A stretch of DNA of 64,000 nt from Candidatus Woesebacteria bacterium RIFCSPHIGHO2_01_FULL_44_10 (GCA_001792465.1 MGGO01000031.1:1-64000), one strand, 5' to 3'; counted from the first letter of the stretch, positions 33,747 through 43,265 are shown. Translations and numbers: made by a program. The notes: generated from the letters alone by a model not told the origin.

Positions 33747-34616
33747 ATGGTAATTACAGCACTAATAGGCTTGCCTGTCGAACACAGTGTCTCTCCAACG
33801 CTATTCTCCATTTATGCCAAATCCTCAGGACTTGAATACTCACACTTAAAAATAGACGTTCGAGCTAAAAACTTGAAGAATGCTCTTGAAGCTTCTAAAA
33901 CGTTGAATTTTAGTGGTCTGAACGTAACTCTGCCTTACAAAATGGACGTAATCAGATATCTGGATCATGTTGATAAGGAAGCTCTGAAAATAGGTGCCGT
34001 TAACACAATCGTAAATAAAAAAGGGAAATTGTATGGATTCAACACAGACTCCTATGGTGCTATAGAATCGATAAAAGATCACAGTAAAATTGTTTCGAGG
34101 GAAGCGGTTGTTTTGGGTACTGGGGGTGCCGCTAGGGCCTTAGTAGCAGGTTTACTGGCTGGTGGTTGTACAAGAGTTGTTGTTGCTTACAGAAGGCCAA
34201 AGTCCATCAGAACAAAAGGAATTATGAAGGACTTTAAAGGAAAAGTTGAATTTATCACTTATCACGATAAAAATCTTATTGAGAAACTGGCTGAGGCTAA
34301 CATAGTCTGTAATGCTACCAGCTGTGGAATGGCTCCTAAGTCTACTGAGTCACCAATACCTTATGAAACCTTAAAAGAGGTTTCTCTTAAGGGAGATTTT
34401 GCAAAAAAATTGTTTTTCGACGCAATATTTAACCCTTATGAAACTCAGTTTTTGAAAAATGCCAAGAAGCTGGGGGCAGACATACAAGGAGGTACTGAGA
34501 TGATGATTTATCAAGGAGTGAGGGCATTTGAACTCTGGACAGGGAAGAAAGTTAGCAGAAAATCTGTAGCGGAAGCTAAAAAAATGCTAAGAAAACATCT
34601 TTTGAAAGTCAAATGA
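33747..34616 (+). CDS. aroE: Shikimate dehydrogenase family protein
   Basis: The start at 33747 follows a TATTAT box (33730-33735). 290 residues. It has the shikimate pocket HSVSPTLF, the catalytic Lys in NVTLPYK, Asp in NTDSYG, the NADP loop GTGGAARAL and the closing GGTEMMIYQG. It reduces 3-dehydroshikimate, or in antibiotic pathways aminodehydroshikimate. No other shikimate gene is in the window, so a special-purpose AroE in the island is conceivable. Confidence 0.88.
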   Translation: MVITALIGLPVEHSVSPTLFSIYAKSSGLEYSHLKIDVRAKNLKNALEASKTLNFSGLNVTLPYKMDVIRYLDHVDKEALKIGAVNTIVNKKGKLYGFNTDSYGAIESIKDHSKIVSREAVVLGTGGAARALVAGLLAGGCTRVVVAYRRPKSIRTKGIMKDFKGKVEFITYHDKNLIEKLAEANIVCNATSCGMAPKSTESPIPYETLKEVSLKGDFAKKLFFDAIFNPYETQFLKNAKKLGADIQGGTEMMIYQGVRAFELWTGKKVSRKSVAEAKKMLRKHLLKVK

Positions 34617-36445
34617 AAAATAAGATTAACATCTCTATAAATCTTGATGAAATTTCTGATGATTTTGATAAAGCGGTGAAATTTCTAGTCAAGAATAAAG
34701 TCAAATTTGTGGAGATAAGGACAATAAATCGAAAGAACATTGTTGACTTCGATATTGAAGATGTAAAAAAAGTTGCAGCTGGCCTTTCTAAAAATGACCT
34801 GAAAGTCTCTGCGATTGCTTCCCCTCTTTTTAAGTGGTATCTAAACCAAACCGGAGAAAAAATTTTGCACGATAATTTTTCATTTAACCCCGCTCTTAAC
34901 GAAAACCAAAAACGAGAGTATATTTTGAAAACAATCAAAATCGCTAAGATCTTTGGTACGAAAAATGTCCGAGTATTTTCAAATCTCAAACAGGATGGAT
35001 TAAAGTCAAAAGATTTATTTAGAGATGTGATGTTTAAATATATGCTTCAGGAATTCTCTAAGGCGAGGATCGTTCCCCTTTTGGAAAACGAACCAGTATG
35101 CTTAATTTCCAAAGCAGATGACTATCTAGTCACATTACAAAAATACGGGAAACAAGGACTTAAAGCATGGTGGGATATTGCCAACTCATATGACGTGGGC
35201 GATCTTGTCGACGGAAATCTCATTAAAAACCTAGCGATTTTTGTAGAATATCTCCATGTTAAAGACAAGGTATCAAGAATTGAGAAAACATATGTTCCAC
35301 TAGGAAAAGGATATATCAACTATAAAAGAATATTTTCAGATCTACTACCTGTTATCGAAAAGGATATCTTTTCCAGCATTGAAACCCATGTTCATTCAGA
35401 CAAAGTTCAGGCAACGAAAACATCTTTAGATCATCTAAATGGTCTCTTAAACCAAAAAAGAGCTGCATACGCCATTGTTGGTGCCGGAAGGATTTCGAAG
35501 AAACACTCTCTGGCCATCAAAGAGAATATAAATTCAGAACTAAGGGGAGTATTTGATATAGATCGTAAAAAAGCGGAATCTTTTGCATCGGAAAGCGATG
35601 TTAAAAATTATCAGAATTTAAACGATCTTCTTTCAGACCAAAAAGTTGAAGTAGTTGATATCTGCACCCCTCATCATACACATATAAAAATTGCACAGAA
35701 AGTTATTGCCGTCAATAAGATCGTTCTTTCGGAAAAACCATTTTCTATTAACTCTAAAGGATTGGAGGAATACCTAAAGGACAACAAATCTGCCGGAAAT
35801 ACGTATGTCGTATTTCAAAATTTATTTAATAAACCAGTACAGCAATTTATTGACAATTTTAGAAAAGGTAAATTTGGGAAAATACAATTTTTTGCTGCGA
35901 ATATCAGGTGGAGTCGAGACGATGATTACTTTAAAGATTGGCATGGAAAAATCCGATTTTCAGGGGGATCACTTTTCAATCAAGCAATTCATTCAATACA
36001 ACTCTTACTCCTCTTGTTGGGAAACCAGACAAAAAATGTTTCCTATCAAAAAAGAACAGTTAGAAAAGGTTCTGAAGTGGAAGATATCGGAAATGCAGTT
36101 ATTAATTTGAAAAACGGGGCTTTCGGATATCTGGAATTATGCTTGGTTAATAAAGGAGAAAATTTAGAATCCTCATTTTATTTATCTGGTACAAAAGGTT
36201 CAATGAAGATAGACGGTAAAGCTCTTAATAGCCTTGTTTATGAGTATTTTGATAGTGAAAAAAACAAACGTGTTTATGGAGGCAAGAGCATAAGCGATAT
36301 TTATGGCAACGGCCACAAAATTCTTATCAAAACCCTGAGTGACAAAATTCTGGGCAAAAAAGATGTAAACCAGAAATATTTGATTAAAGCAAAGGATGTT
36401 CTGCCCGTTATTAGATTCATAGAAAAATTATATGGAAACTCTTAA
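34613..36445 (+). CDS. Fusion: xylose-isomerase-like TIM barrel + Gfo/Idh/MocA dehydrogenase
   Basis: 610 residues. Residues 1-280 form an AP-endonuclease-2/sugar-epimerase-like barrel (VKFVEIRTIN, LLENEPVC, WWDIANSYDVGD, YLHVKDK, SIETHVHS). Residues 285-610 are an NAD-dependent dehydrogenase (YAIVGAGRISKKH, VVDICTPHHTH, VLSEKPF, GGSLFNQAIH). The two folds match IolE/IolG-type sugar or inositol isomerase-dehydrogenase pairs, here in one chain. It overlaps aroE and the next gene, so it is part of the same transcript. It probably oxidises or epimerises a sugar or cyclitol. Confidence 0.82.
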   Translation: MKNKINISINLDEISDDFDKAVKFLVKNKVKFVEIRTINRKNIVDFDIEDVKKVAAGLSKNDLKVSAIASPLFKWYLNQTGEKILHDNFSFNPALNENQKREYILKTIKIAKIFGTKNVRVFSNLKQDGLKSKDLFRDVMFKYMLQEFSKARIVPLLENEPVCLISKADDYLVTLQKYGKQGLKAWWDIANSYDVGDLVDGNLIKNLAIFVEYLHVKDKVSRIEKTYVPLGKGYINYKRIFSDLLPVIEKDIFSSIETHVHSDKVQATKTSLDHLNGLLNQKRAAYAIVGAGRISKKHSLAIKENINSELRGVFDIDRKKAESFASESDVKNYQNLNDLLSDQKVEVVDICTPHHTHIKIAQKVIAVNKIVLSEKPFSINSKGLEEYLKDNKSAGNTYVVFQNLFNKPVQQFIDNFRKGKFGKIQFFAANIRWSRDDDYFKDWHGKIRFSGGSLFNQAIHSIQLLLLLLGNQTKNVSYQKRTVRKGSEVEDIGNAVINLKNGAFGYLELCLVNKGENLESSFYLSGTKGSMKIDGKALNSLVYEYFDSEKNKRVYGGKSISDIYGNGHKILIKTLSDKILGKKDVNQKYLIKAKDVLPVIRFIEKLYGNS

Positions 36446-37460
36446 TAGGGCAGGTATAACTGAAAAACTATCGGCTAGTTACTATTTAGGTAGCGGTGTT
36501 ACGGGTTTGGTGCCTTTTGAAGTAATTGCCACCAAATCTTTGGATGAAGGATCAAAATTACCTTCTTCATTCGAAGTGGTAAGAGATAGTCATTCATCAT
36601 CTCTATTTTTAGCAAGTAGTGAGACTCATAAAAAACCGGGTGATGATAGCGTGTTATTTATTCTCAAAGACGATTCGGGACAGTCTCAAATCGAAGTTGT
36701 CTCTCCAGATTTATTTATAATAAACGGCCCCATAGATTCTGAGGGCTTTCAAGACCGTCTGCCGTACCTATTTTATAATCTTGCCGAGAGGGCTAGGCAG
36801 GAAAAATTTGAATTGCTGACAGCACACGCTGCAGCAGTGTCCAAAGACGGAAGAGGAATACTAATACTTGGCGATAAAGGTTCAGGTAAAACTTCAATTA
36901 TGTTGGCTCTGTGTTTAACTCAAGGCTACGAAATGGTTGGGAACGACTCTGTAATTTTAGGAACTCAAAGAGAATTATCAGTAATGGCAGGTAGTCGGCA
37001 AATTAATGTAAGGCTCCCTGTTGCAAAAAAACTTTCCCTACCGCTAAATGAAGAACTAAGAAAAGAGGATCAAATCGATTACGAAATAAAATCATCGTTT
37101 TTGCCTGAGGACTTAGGAATTAAAGCCAACGAATCGAGTAATCCAATATCTATGGTTGTGAGAATAAATCTACACTCTGATAATCCCGACTTTGTTGCAA
37201 CAAATATTCCATCACTTGAGATTGAGGCATTAAGACTGAGTGAAAATTTCTCCAGGTATATTCGTGGAATACCTACTCCCTTAGAACTTTCCAGTACGGG
37301 AATACGCGGATATTTTCCTGATTTAGATTCTCCAGAATTGACCGAAACCAGAAATAACGTGGTTAATGCTCTATTGACACAGACAACCTATCTATATGTT
37401 GCAGGCAACGATCCAACACACACGGCCCAACAACTTGATGCCATAATTAAGAAATTATGA
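36432..37460 (+). CDS. HPr-kinase-like P-loop protein
   Basis: 342 residues. The N-terminal 120 residues are unassigned. HAAAVSKDGRGILILGDKGSGKTSI is an HprK-type P-loop, with NDSVIL afterwards. PTS genes are not seen, so it is likely one of the HprK-related kinases found beside peptide- or sugar-modifying genes and not a true HPr kinase. It overlaps both neighbours, which implies strict co-expression with the fusion enzyme and the glycosyltransferase. Confidence 0.65.
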   Translation: METLNRAGITEKLSASYYLGSGVTGLVPFEVIATKSLDEGSKLPSSFEVVRDSHSSSLFLASSETHKKPGDDSVLFILKDDSGQSQIEVVSPDLFIINGPIDSEGFQDRLPYLFYNLAERARQEKFELLTAHAAAVSKDGRGILILGDKGSGKTSIMLALCLTQGYEMVGNDSVILGTQRELSVMAGSRQINVRLPVAKKLSLPLNEELRKEDQIDYEIKSSFLPEDLGIKANESSNPISMVVRINLHSDNPDFVATNIPSLEIEALRLSENFSRYIRGIPTPLELSSTGIRGYFPDLDSPELTETRNNVVNALLTQTTYLYVAGNDPTHTAQQLDAIIKKL

Positions 37461-38584
37461 AAATTATTGTAATAATTCCTACTCTGAATGAAGCAGACAG
37501 TATTGCGTTTGTAACAAAAACGATTGATAAGGGTCTGAGAAAAATTTCAGGAAACCCCAGGGCACTAATCGTTAATTCTGATGGTGGCAGTACCGATAAG
37601 ACTTCTGATGTTTTTCTTAAAACAGGCACTTTTTTCCCAAAAAAAGTAATCTCTTACAACGGTAAAAGAGTCGGCAAGGGAAGAAACGTTTTTGAGGTGC
37701 TAAAATTGTTTCATAACTCAGCTGATTACTTCTTAATGATCGATGGAGACATTACTTCTATTGAAACAGGTTGGGTAAGTAAACTTCTAAATCCTCTCTT
37801 GAACAAAAATGCTGATCTGGTTGTCCCTATCTACAAACGAAATAGATATGAAGGAAATACAACAAATCATTTCTCTTCACCATTAATTTACGCTTATTTT
37901 GGTAAAAACATTTCACAACCAATCGCTGGAGATTTTGCCTTTACAAAGAAGTTGGCAAAAAAGATCTATGCGTCTTTTTCTTCTGATTCGGATTATGGAT
38001 ACGGAGTGGATACGTTGATTACTTGGACTGCACTTTTAAGCCAATTCAAGATAAAACAAATTAGACTCGGCAGGAAAATTCATAAGCCCAGTTTTCCCAA
38101 GATAGTCCCGATGTTTGGACAGGTGTGTTTTTCAACCATTAATCTTCTTAGTGAGAATAGAGAGAGCATTAAAAAAAGATTGAGTATCAAGAGAAAGCAA
38201 TTATCTAATATGTTAGAAGTAATCGACGATACTTATATCAAAGTACCAACTACAAAAAAGGTAGTCGAAATTGAAAATATTGTTCATAAGTTATTAAAAA
38301 AACAAAGAATTTCGGAAGAAATCCCGGGAAGTAAAACCACAAGTTGCCTTAATATGGATATTTGGACAGATATTTTATGTAAGCATATAAATATTGTTCT
38401 AAAAAAGAAACTCAAAAAGAAAGAAAAGGATGAATTTATAGAATCAATCACTGCATATTATTTACTGAGAGTGCTGGGCTACTTTAAGGAAATAGAAAAG
38501 CTGTCGGCAAAAGAAATCGATCGGCTTTTAATCGCGCAAAAACAAATGCTTCAAGAGAAAGTTGGCAAGATGCTGTCTGATTAG
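37457..38584 (+). CDS. GT81-like glycosyltransferase (glucosyl-3-phosphoglycerate synthase-like)
   Basis: 375 residues. The GT-A fold begins IIVIIPTLNEADSI, with NSDGGSTDKT, the GKGRNV loop, the DxD in MIDGD, and ISQPIAGDFAFTKKL, which matches the acceptor loop of GpgS/MggA enzymes. The C-terminal 120 residues are helical. It could make a glucosyl- or mannosyl-glycerate-type solute, or glycosylate the product of the island. It is the last gene of the aroE operon, convergent with the next gene. Confidence 0.7.
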   Translation: MKIIVIIPTLNEADSIAFVTKTIDKGLRKISGNPRALIVNSDGGSTDKTSDVFLKTGTFFPKKVISYNGKRVGKGRNVFEVLKLFHNSADYFLMIDGDITSIETGWVSKLLNPLLNKNADLVVPIYKRNRYEGNTTNHFSSPLIYAYFGKNISQPIAGDFAFTKKLAKKIYASFSSDSDYGYGVDTLITWTALLSQFKIKQIRLGRKIHKPSFPKIVPMFGQVCFSTINLLSENRESIKKRLSIKRKQLSNMLEVIDDTYIKVPTTKKVVEIENIVHKLLKKQRISEEIPGSKTTSCLNMDIWTDILCKHINIVLKKKLKKKEKDEFIESITAYYLLRVLGYFKEIEKLSAKEIDRLLIAQKQMLQEKVGKMLSD

Positions 38585-39591
38585 GTTGAGGAATAAACCC
38601 CGTGGGTAGATAACCAATCTCGAGCTTCTCTGACCTTTCGTTCTAGTTGATTTTTAGATAGTTTCTCTGAAGGCTTTTCTACAACAACCCATCTATCCAA
38701 ATCTTTATCCAATTGAAGTCTTCCAAACCCAAAAAATACTTCTTCGGTTTCTAACCCAGGACACTTGTCAAAAAAATAACAGGTGTTTCTTAAGTAATTA
38801 ACGATATCTTCGTGCTTCTTGGTTCTGTAAACGTTTGCGACCGCTTCGGGAGATTCCAGATGATAGGCGTGGATATCTTCCCTGTAAACAGTATGGTAAT
38901 CATGGTTTGAATGAAGTCTGTAAGAAAGCTCTTGATCATAATTTCCCCAGCCGATGTAACTTTCATCGAATTCTACTTCAGGATTATTGGGAACACTCAG
39001 GTTACATGCGAAGGCGGCTCTCCACGGGGATTTTGAATGCAACCATTGTTTTCTTTTTTCGCTCTCACCCAGCTCTCTTCTTTCGGAGACTTCGTCTGTC
39101 TGCCAATCGTGTTCAAGGTCGTTCAATGCCACCCTGATAGGTTTACCGTCCAGAGACTCAAATACAATCGGGTTTATTTCACCCCTCCAGTTTCTGTTTC
39201 CTGCAACTATCAACTTGGGTTGAACATGTGTTTCCATATGTTTTTTGACTAAATCAATGCTAGGTACCATGTCTCCTGCAAGAAAAAGCAAATAATTCCC
39301 TCTTGCCAGTCTTATGCCATTGTTAAAGGACACATTCTCTCGCATCCCCCTGTCTTGTTGCCAGACGTATTTAAGAGGAATACCAGCCCTATCAAAATCT
39401 TGATAAATCCCTAAAAATGTATCTGAATCAGAGCCGTCGTCGGCAACAATAACCTCTTGAAAGCCAGTAAAATCCTGAGCAAGCAATGAACGCAAAGCCA
39501 ACTTCAAGGATAGTGGTTGATTATGAACATTTATAATTACACTAACGTCTATATCAAGCCTCTCTTTGGAAATCTCAGATTCTTTGAACAT
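38581..39591 (-). CDS. Family 2/7-like glycosyltransferase
   Basis: 336 residues. It starts DVSVIINVHNQP, has VADDGSDSDT and FLAGDM as metal motif, and FDESYIGWGNYDQELSYRL typical of the GT7C/galactosyltransferase C-terminal module. It probably adds Gal/GalNAc-type sugars. It lies alone on the minus strand between plus-strand island genes. Confidence 0.75.
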   Translation of the reverse strand: MFKESEISKERLDIDVSVIINVHNQPLSLKLALRSLLAQDFTGFQEVIVADDGSDSDTFLGIYQDFDRAGIPLKYVWQQDRGMRENVSFNNGIRLARGNYLLFLAGDMVPSIDLVKKHMETHVQPKLIVAGNRNWRGEINPIVFESLDGKPIRVALNDLEHDWQTDEVSERRELGESEKRKQWLHSKSPWRAAFACNLSVPNNPEVEFDESYIGWGNYDQELSYRLHSNHDYHTVYREDIHAYHLESPEAVANVYRTKKHEDIVNYLRNTCYFFDKCPGLETEEVFFGFGRLQLDKDLDRWVVVEKPSEKLSKNQLERKVREARDWLSTHGVYSST

Positions 39592-39644
39592 ATTGTGGCT
39601 ATTGTAGCATAATTAGCAACAAAGACTAACCTATAGCCTTTGAT

Positions 39645-39672
39645 TTGTTGGATGTTATTCTCATGCTATAAT
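39645..39672 (+). promoter_or_regulatory. Promoter of the CofE-like gene
   Basis: A weak TTGTTG (39645-39650), a 16-bp spacer, and a perfect TATAAT (39667-39672). The ATG at 39683 is 10 nt after the -10 box, so the leader is only a few bases. Confidence 0.5.
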
Positions 39673-39682
39673 AGCGGCAGTT

Positions 39683-40426
39683 ATGATAAGACGAGAATTT
39701 GATCGTGGTTTAGAGGGGAATGTAGAGCAATTTACAACAATTGCCATACCAGGAATACCTGAAATCAAGGAAGGCGATGACATTGGAACGATAATTTGTA
39801 AGCAGAGTCGTGGGATTGGAGGTTTATTGGGCGGTGATATTATAGTTGTAGCTTCAAAAATAATATCCAAAGCAGAAGGAAGAATAATTGATAAATCGAG
39901 TATAAAAGTATCCGATAAAGCCAATGAATTGTCTCAAGCTACGGGCAAACCTGCTCCCGTTTGTCAACTTATCTTGGATGAGTCGAGTGATTTAATTGTT
40001 CGAGGACACACTATAGTTGCACACCACAAATTGGGTTATATTCTGACCTCAGCCGGAGTTGACCAAGTTGATGAATTTCATATTTCTTTAATACCAGAAG
40101 ATCCTGATTTGTCTGCCAAAAAAATGAGAGAAAAGATAGAAGAGCTTTCGGGTAAAAAAATAGCAGTTGTTATTACTGATAGTGAGGGGAGGGAGGATAG
40201 GGCTGGAGCTGGGGCTGTTGCACTAGGAGTATCTGGTATAGATTCCATCAGAAGGACCGCTTCTCCATCCGGAAAACAGCAAGAGGAAACAATATCGGAT
40301 ATGATTGCTAATGCAGCAAGTTTATTAATTGGGCAGAGAGGGAAAAATACTCCCGCGGTTGTATTAAGAGGACTTAACATTGGAAGAAATACAGAGTCTA
40401 GGCTCCAAGATTATTTGCGAAAGTAG
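39683..40426 (+). CDS. CofE-like gamma-glutamyl ligase
   Basis: 247 residues, the length of an F420-0:gamma-glutamyl ligase. Family motifs: IPEIKEGDDIG, GDIIVVASKIISKAEGR, VITDSEGREDRAGAGAVALG and a closing RGLNIGR. CofE uses GTP to add Glu to a lactyl-phosphate-linked cofactor. No other F420 gene is present, so this copy may form an amide bond on another phospho-substrate. It closes the plus-strand part of the second island. Confidence 0.8.
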   Translation: MIRREFDRGLEGNVEQFTTIAIPGIPEIKEGDDIGTIICKQSRGIGGLLGGDIIVVASKIISKAEGRIIDKSSIKVSDKANELSQATGKPAPVCQLILDESSDLIVRGHTIVAHHKLGYILTSAGVDQVDEFHISLIPEDPDLSAKKMREKIEELSGKKIAVVITDSEGREDRAGAGAVALGVSGIDSIRRTASPSGKQQEETISDMIANAASLLIGQRGKNTPAVVLRGLNIGRNTESRLQDYLRK

Positions 40427-40434
40427 CTATTTAA

Positions 40435-41046
40435 CTACTTCTCTTCTAGGTCTGAAAATATCTCCATCGCTTTATCTTCATAAACAGGCTCTTTAGTCTC
40501 TGTGTCTCGATAACTATGGTCTGCTTTTGGAATTTCAAAATACCTAATTTGTCTTGATTTGACATCTTTTAAATCTCCTTTAACAACTTCAATATTACCA
40601 AATTTATCTTTTTCTCCTTGAATAACAGTGATGGGACCGTTGAAGTTTTTAAGTCTTAGGCTTCCGGTTACATAACCTAAAATTATTATTGAAAATTTAC
40701 TTCTCAAACTTTTATTTAATTTATCCAAATAAAAACTGGCAACAATTCCACCTAGTGATTTACTAATTAATCTTACTTTTTTATACTTTTTATAGTCACA
40801 GAAGTCTAAAAATTTTTGTAAAACTCCCAATTCTTCCACAAGCTCAGGACCGGATGATTGATCTTGACCTCGCTCGGCAAAAGGAAAATTAAAAGCGATT
40901 ACGCTGTGACCCTGATTGACTGACAGTTGATAAACCTTCCTTATAAGTGACATTTCCATTCCTTCCGATGAGCCTCCGTGAAGAATTACATCTAAGGTGT
41001 CTGATTTGGAATTATGATAGATCTGAAAACTAGTAAAGTCCATCAT
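40435..41046 (-). CDS. Alpha/beta hydrolase
   Basis: Start taken at the ATG at 41046, just after the stop of the upstream acetyltransferase; a longer frame would overlap it. About 203 residues. The nucleophile elbow is SKSLGG, the acid lies in GEKDKFG, and the His in KADHSYRD. The early HGG oxyanion motif is present. It is a serine hydrolase of unknown substrate. Confidence 0.7.
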   Translation of the reverse strand: MMDFTSFQIYHNSKSDTLDVILHGGSSEGMEMSLIRKVYQLSVNQGHSVIAFNFPFAERGQDQSSGPELVEELGVLQKFLDFCDYKKYKKVRLISKSLGGIVASFYLDKLNKSLRSKFSIIILGYVTGSLRLKNFNGPITVIQGEKDKFGNIEVVKGDLKDVKSRQIRYFEIPKADHSYRDTETKEPVYEDKAMEIFSDLEEK

Positions 41047-41053
41047 GTTGTGT

Positions 41054-41515
41054 TTATAAATCCATTTTATAATGATATTTATCTTTTTCCTTACCAATTC
41101 TCTTAAAACCATTCTTCTCGTAAAAACGATGAGCTCTTTTCATTAGAAAATGGGTATTTAATACTACCTCTTTATAACCCTGTTTTTTCGCAAAAGCTAT
41201 TGCATGATTAAATAAAGCTTGTCCTACTCCTTTGCCATGATAATCACTCAAAACAAACATTCTATTTAGTTTTGCGGTGTCATTCCCCATATCTCTAATG
41301 GCAACGGTTCCAATTACCAGGTCTCCTTCAAGAGCAACCCAGAATCTGCCTCTGTCTTTATAAATTTCAGGAATCTGGTATAAGTCTTCATCTTGAAGTG
41401 GTTCATCAGATTTAGGAATTACTTCAAGCTCCATCAAACCTTTTCCCACTACATCAACTACTTGGCCTTGATATTTTGGCTCAAACTCGGCTATTTCAAA
41501 ATTTATTTCAGCCAT
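41054..41515 (-). CDS. GNAT-family N-acetyltransferase
   Basis: 153 residues. The acetyl-CoA loop is YHGKGVGQALF (Q/RxxGxG/A variant), followed by the usual RAHRFYEKNGFKRIG. Substrate unknown. The sequence before its ATG is shared, from the start codon outward, with that of the ASCH gene at 45996. A promoter-bearing repeat therefore drives both: TTGATA, 15 bp, TAAACT here (TAGACT there), 6 nt, ATG. Confidence 0.85.
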   Translation of the reverse strand: MAEINFEIAEFEPKYQGQVVDVVGKGLMELEVIPKSDEPLQDEDLYQIPEIYKDRGRFWVALEGDLVIGTVAIRDMGNDTAKLNRMFVLSDYHGKGVGQALFNHAIAFAKKQGYKEVVLNTHFLMKRAHRFYEKNGFKRIGKEKDKYHYKMDL

Positions 41516-41543
41516 AACTAAAGTTTACCATAAATATTACTAT

Positions 41544-41678
41544 ATCAAAATGTATCAAGACTGAAATTTGAGACACCCTTTTTTATACTGTCTCATTTGT
41601 CTCATTTAGCCTTGATGTGAGACAATTACACCACCGAGTTATAAGGATAGAAAGGGTCCAGACCGGCCTGCTCAGCCG
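41544..41678 (+). repeat. Dispersed cassette-boundary repeat, copy B
   Basis: Shares TATCAAAA, ATCAAGA, GAGACA, TTTTTATACTGTCTCATTTG, TTTAGCCTT and CCAGACC..GCTCAGC with copies A and C. Homology with copy C begins at the start codon of the adjacent minus-strand gene. The stretch from here to 41790 holds no gene. Confidence 0.6.
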
Positions 41679-41706
41679 ATTCGACTCGCTACGCTCGCTC
41701 ACGGCT
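41674..41706 (+). repeat. REP-like palindrome
   Basis: AGCCG (41674-41678) and CGGCT (41702-41706) enclose TCGACTCGCTACGCTCGCTC-type sequence, which resembles repetitive extragenic palindromes. A REP-associated transposase remnant begins 85 bp downstream, and such pairings are typical. Confidence 0.4.
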
Positions 41707-41790
41707 TACAGCCCAAAACCAAGAATTGTCCTGTTATACACTTATACACCCCAGGGGTGGTCTAGGTTGGCACAGGTGGGATTTTGTTAT

Positions 41791-42462
41791 TTACTCTAAT
41801 ATCAAGCCTTTAATCTTTCCTAGTTTTCTCTGATAATCCGCTTGGTTGTATACAAATTGTTCATATTTTCCCCTAGAACCTACCATTTTAGTTATAAATG
41901 ATGAATTTATTAGATCGTTATTATCTTCTTTTTCGGCTAAATAATAAGGAAACGATGTCCACGGGTATTTATCTAAATCCACTATATTAATAAGAAATGA
42001 AGTTACCGGATTTAAATGTATATACCTTGACAGGTGCAGTAAATAATTATCTTTTTCTATTCTTTTTGCTTTAAAAGGTCCTTGAAAGACGCTTCCGAAT
42101 CTTTTATTTCTTAAATTATAGTATTTTGCAAAACTGTTTTGTAAATTAGAGATAAACTGTACAACTCCATAATCTTTGATTTGTTTAAGAAGAATGTGAT
42201 AATGATTAGGCATAAAGGCAAATGAATAAATTTCTACAATTGGGGTTGATTTTCGAAAATTATCTTCATATGTCTTTTTGAGATCTTTTTGAAGTGTTAA
42301 GTATTTAGAAAACTTTAATTTTTATGGAAATCTATAAAAGTCGATAAGGGAAAGAGCTCTCTTTAGTATTTTATTGCCTTTATATATTGATATTGCTCCA
42401 GTTGAACGATTAAACAAATGGTAATATTCATTATTTGCAAAGACTACTTTTCTTTTGGGCAC
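41791..42462 (-). pseudogene. REP-associated tyrosine (Y1) transposase with in-frame stop
   Basis: Read from a GTG at 42462, the frame shows FANNEYYHLFNRS, then a TAA at 42322-42324 after IDFYRFP, and continues in the same frame with KFSKYLTLQKDL, FMPNHYHILLKQ (the His-x-His metal site), FGSVFQGPFKAKRI and LSRYIHLNPV. The match to RAYT/TnpA-REP proteins continues on both sides of the stop, so a single nonsense mutation has broken it. Confidence 0.7.
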
Positions 42463-42685
42463 AATTAAAGATTAATCGGAAAATCCCAGGTGCGTCAACC
42501 CAATCCACACCTGGTGTGTATTATGGTGTGTATTATTTTGAGCAAGCAAAGCTTGTTCTTGAATTTTTCGAAATGACTCCGTTCCTTGTAGTAAACTTCT
42601 TGAGATTTTGATTGTCTGAGGGTGGGCGGTGTTCATGTTCAGATTATGCCCAATAATTTGGTACAATACCAAAGAGTTTATTTAT

Positions 42686-43261
42686 ATGAGTAACTCAGAT
42701 GTTTATTACAAAAAGACAATTGAATATCCTTTTAATGGTCAGAAGTTTTCGTTTGATGTCGCAAATACATTATTCTCAACTTTTGAGATGGACCATGGCA
42801 CTGACATTTTAATTCGTTCTATTGTTACAAAAAGTCCAAAAACTATTCTTGATTTGGGATGTGGTTATGGACCTCTGGGAGTTATTCTTGCAAAAACCAA
42901 TCCAAAAGCAGAAGTTACTATGCTTGACTCAAACCTTCTTGCTGTGCGTTATTCCAAATATAACTTGCTGAAAAATAATGTTACTAACGCAACCGTTGTG
43001 GGGAGTGTTGGTATTGAGGCAGTAAAAGATAAAACATTTGATTTAATTGTTTCAAATATCCCGGCTAAAATTGGCGATGAAGCGATTACTCAGGAGTTCA
43101 TTTTGGCACCATATGAGCTTCTTGACCCAGGAGGAGAATTGTGGGTTGTGGTAGTCAGTGCGCTAAACAGATTAATACCAAAAATAGGAGGCGAACATAA
43201 TATTAAAATTAGAAATGTACGGAAACGCCGTGGGCACACTGTTTATCAGATAACAAAATAA
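42686..43261 (+). CDS. RsmC/RlmG-like methyltransferase
   Basis: Start at the ATG at 42686 (191 residues). SAM-binding motif LDLGCGYGPLGVILA. The catalytic NPPF/Y position reads SNIPAKIG, a departure also seen in other small-domain methyltransferases of this group. Probably modifies guanine in rRNA, but the altered motif leaves the target open. A paralogue with NPPS is at 49778. Confidence 0.75.
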   Translation: MSNSDVYYKKTIEYPFNGQKFSFDVANTLFSTFEMDHGTDILIRSIVTKSPKTILDLGCGYGPLGVILAKTNPKAEVTMLDSNLLAVRYSKYNLLKNNVTNATVVGSVGIEAVKDKTFDLIVSNIPAKIGDEAITQEFILAPYELLDPGGELWVVVVSALNRLIPKIGGEHNIKIRNVRKRRGHTVYQITK

Positions 43262-43265
43262 TAAT

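Noticed and set aside
42472..42672. 66-residue minus-strand ORF before the methyltransferase
   Set aside because: No domain, no ribosome site or -10 box. It overlaps the upstream region of the plus-strand methyltransferase.
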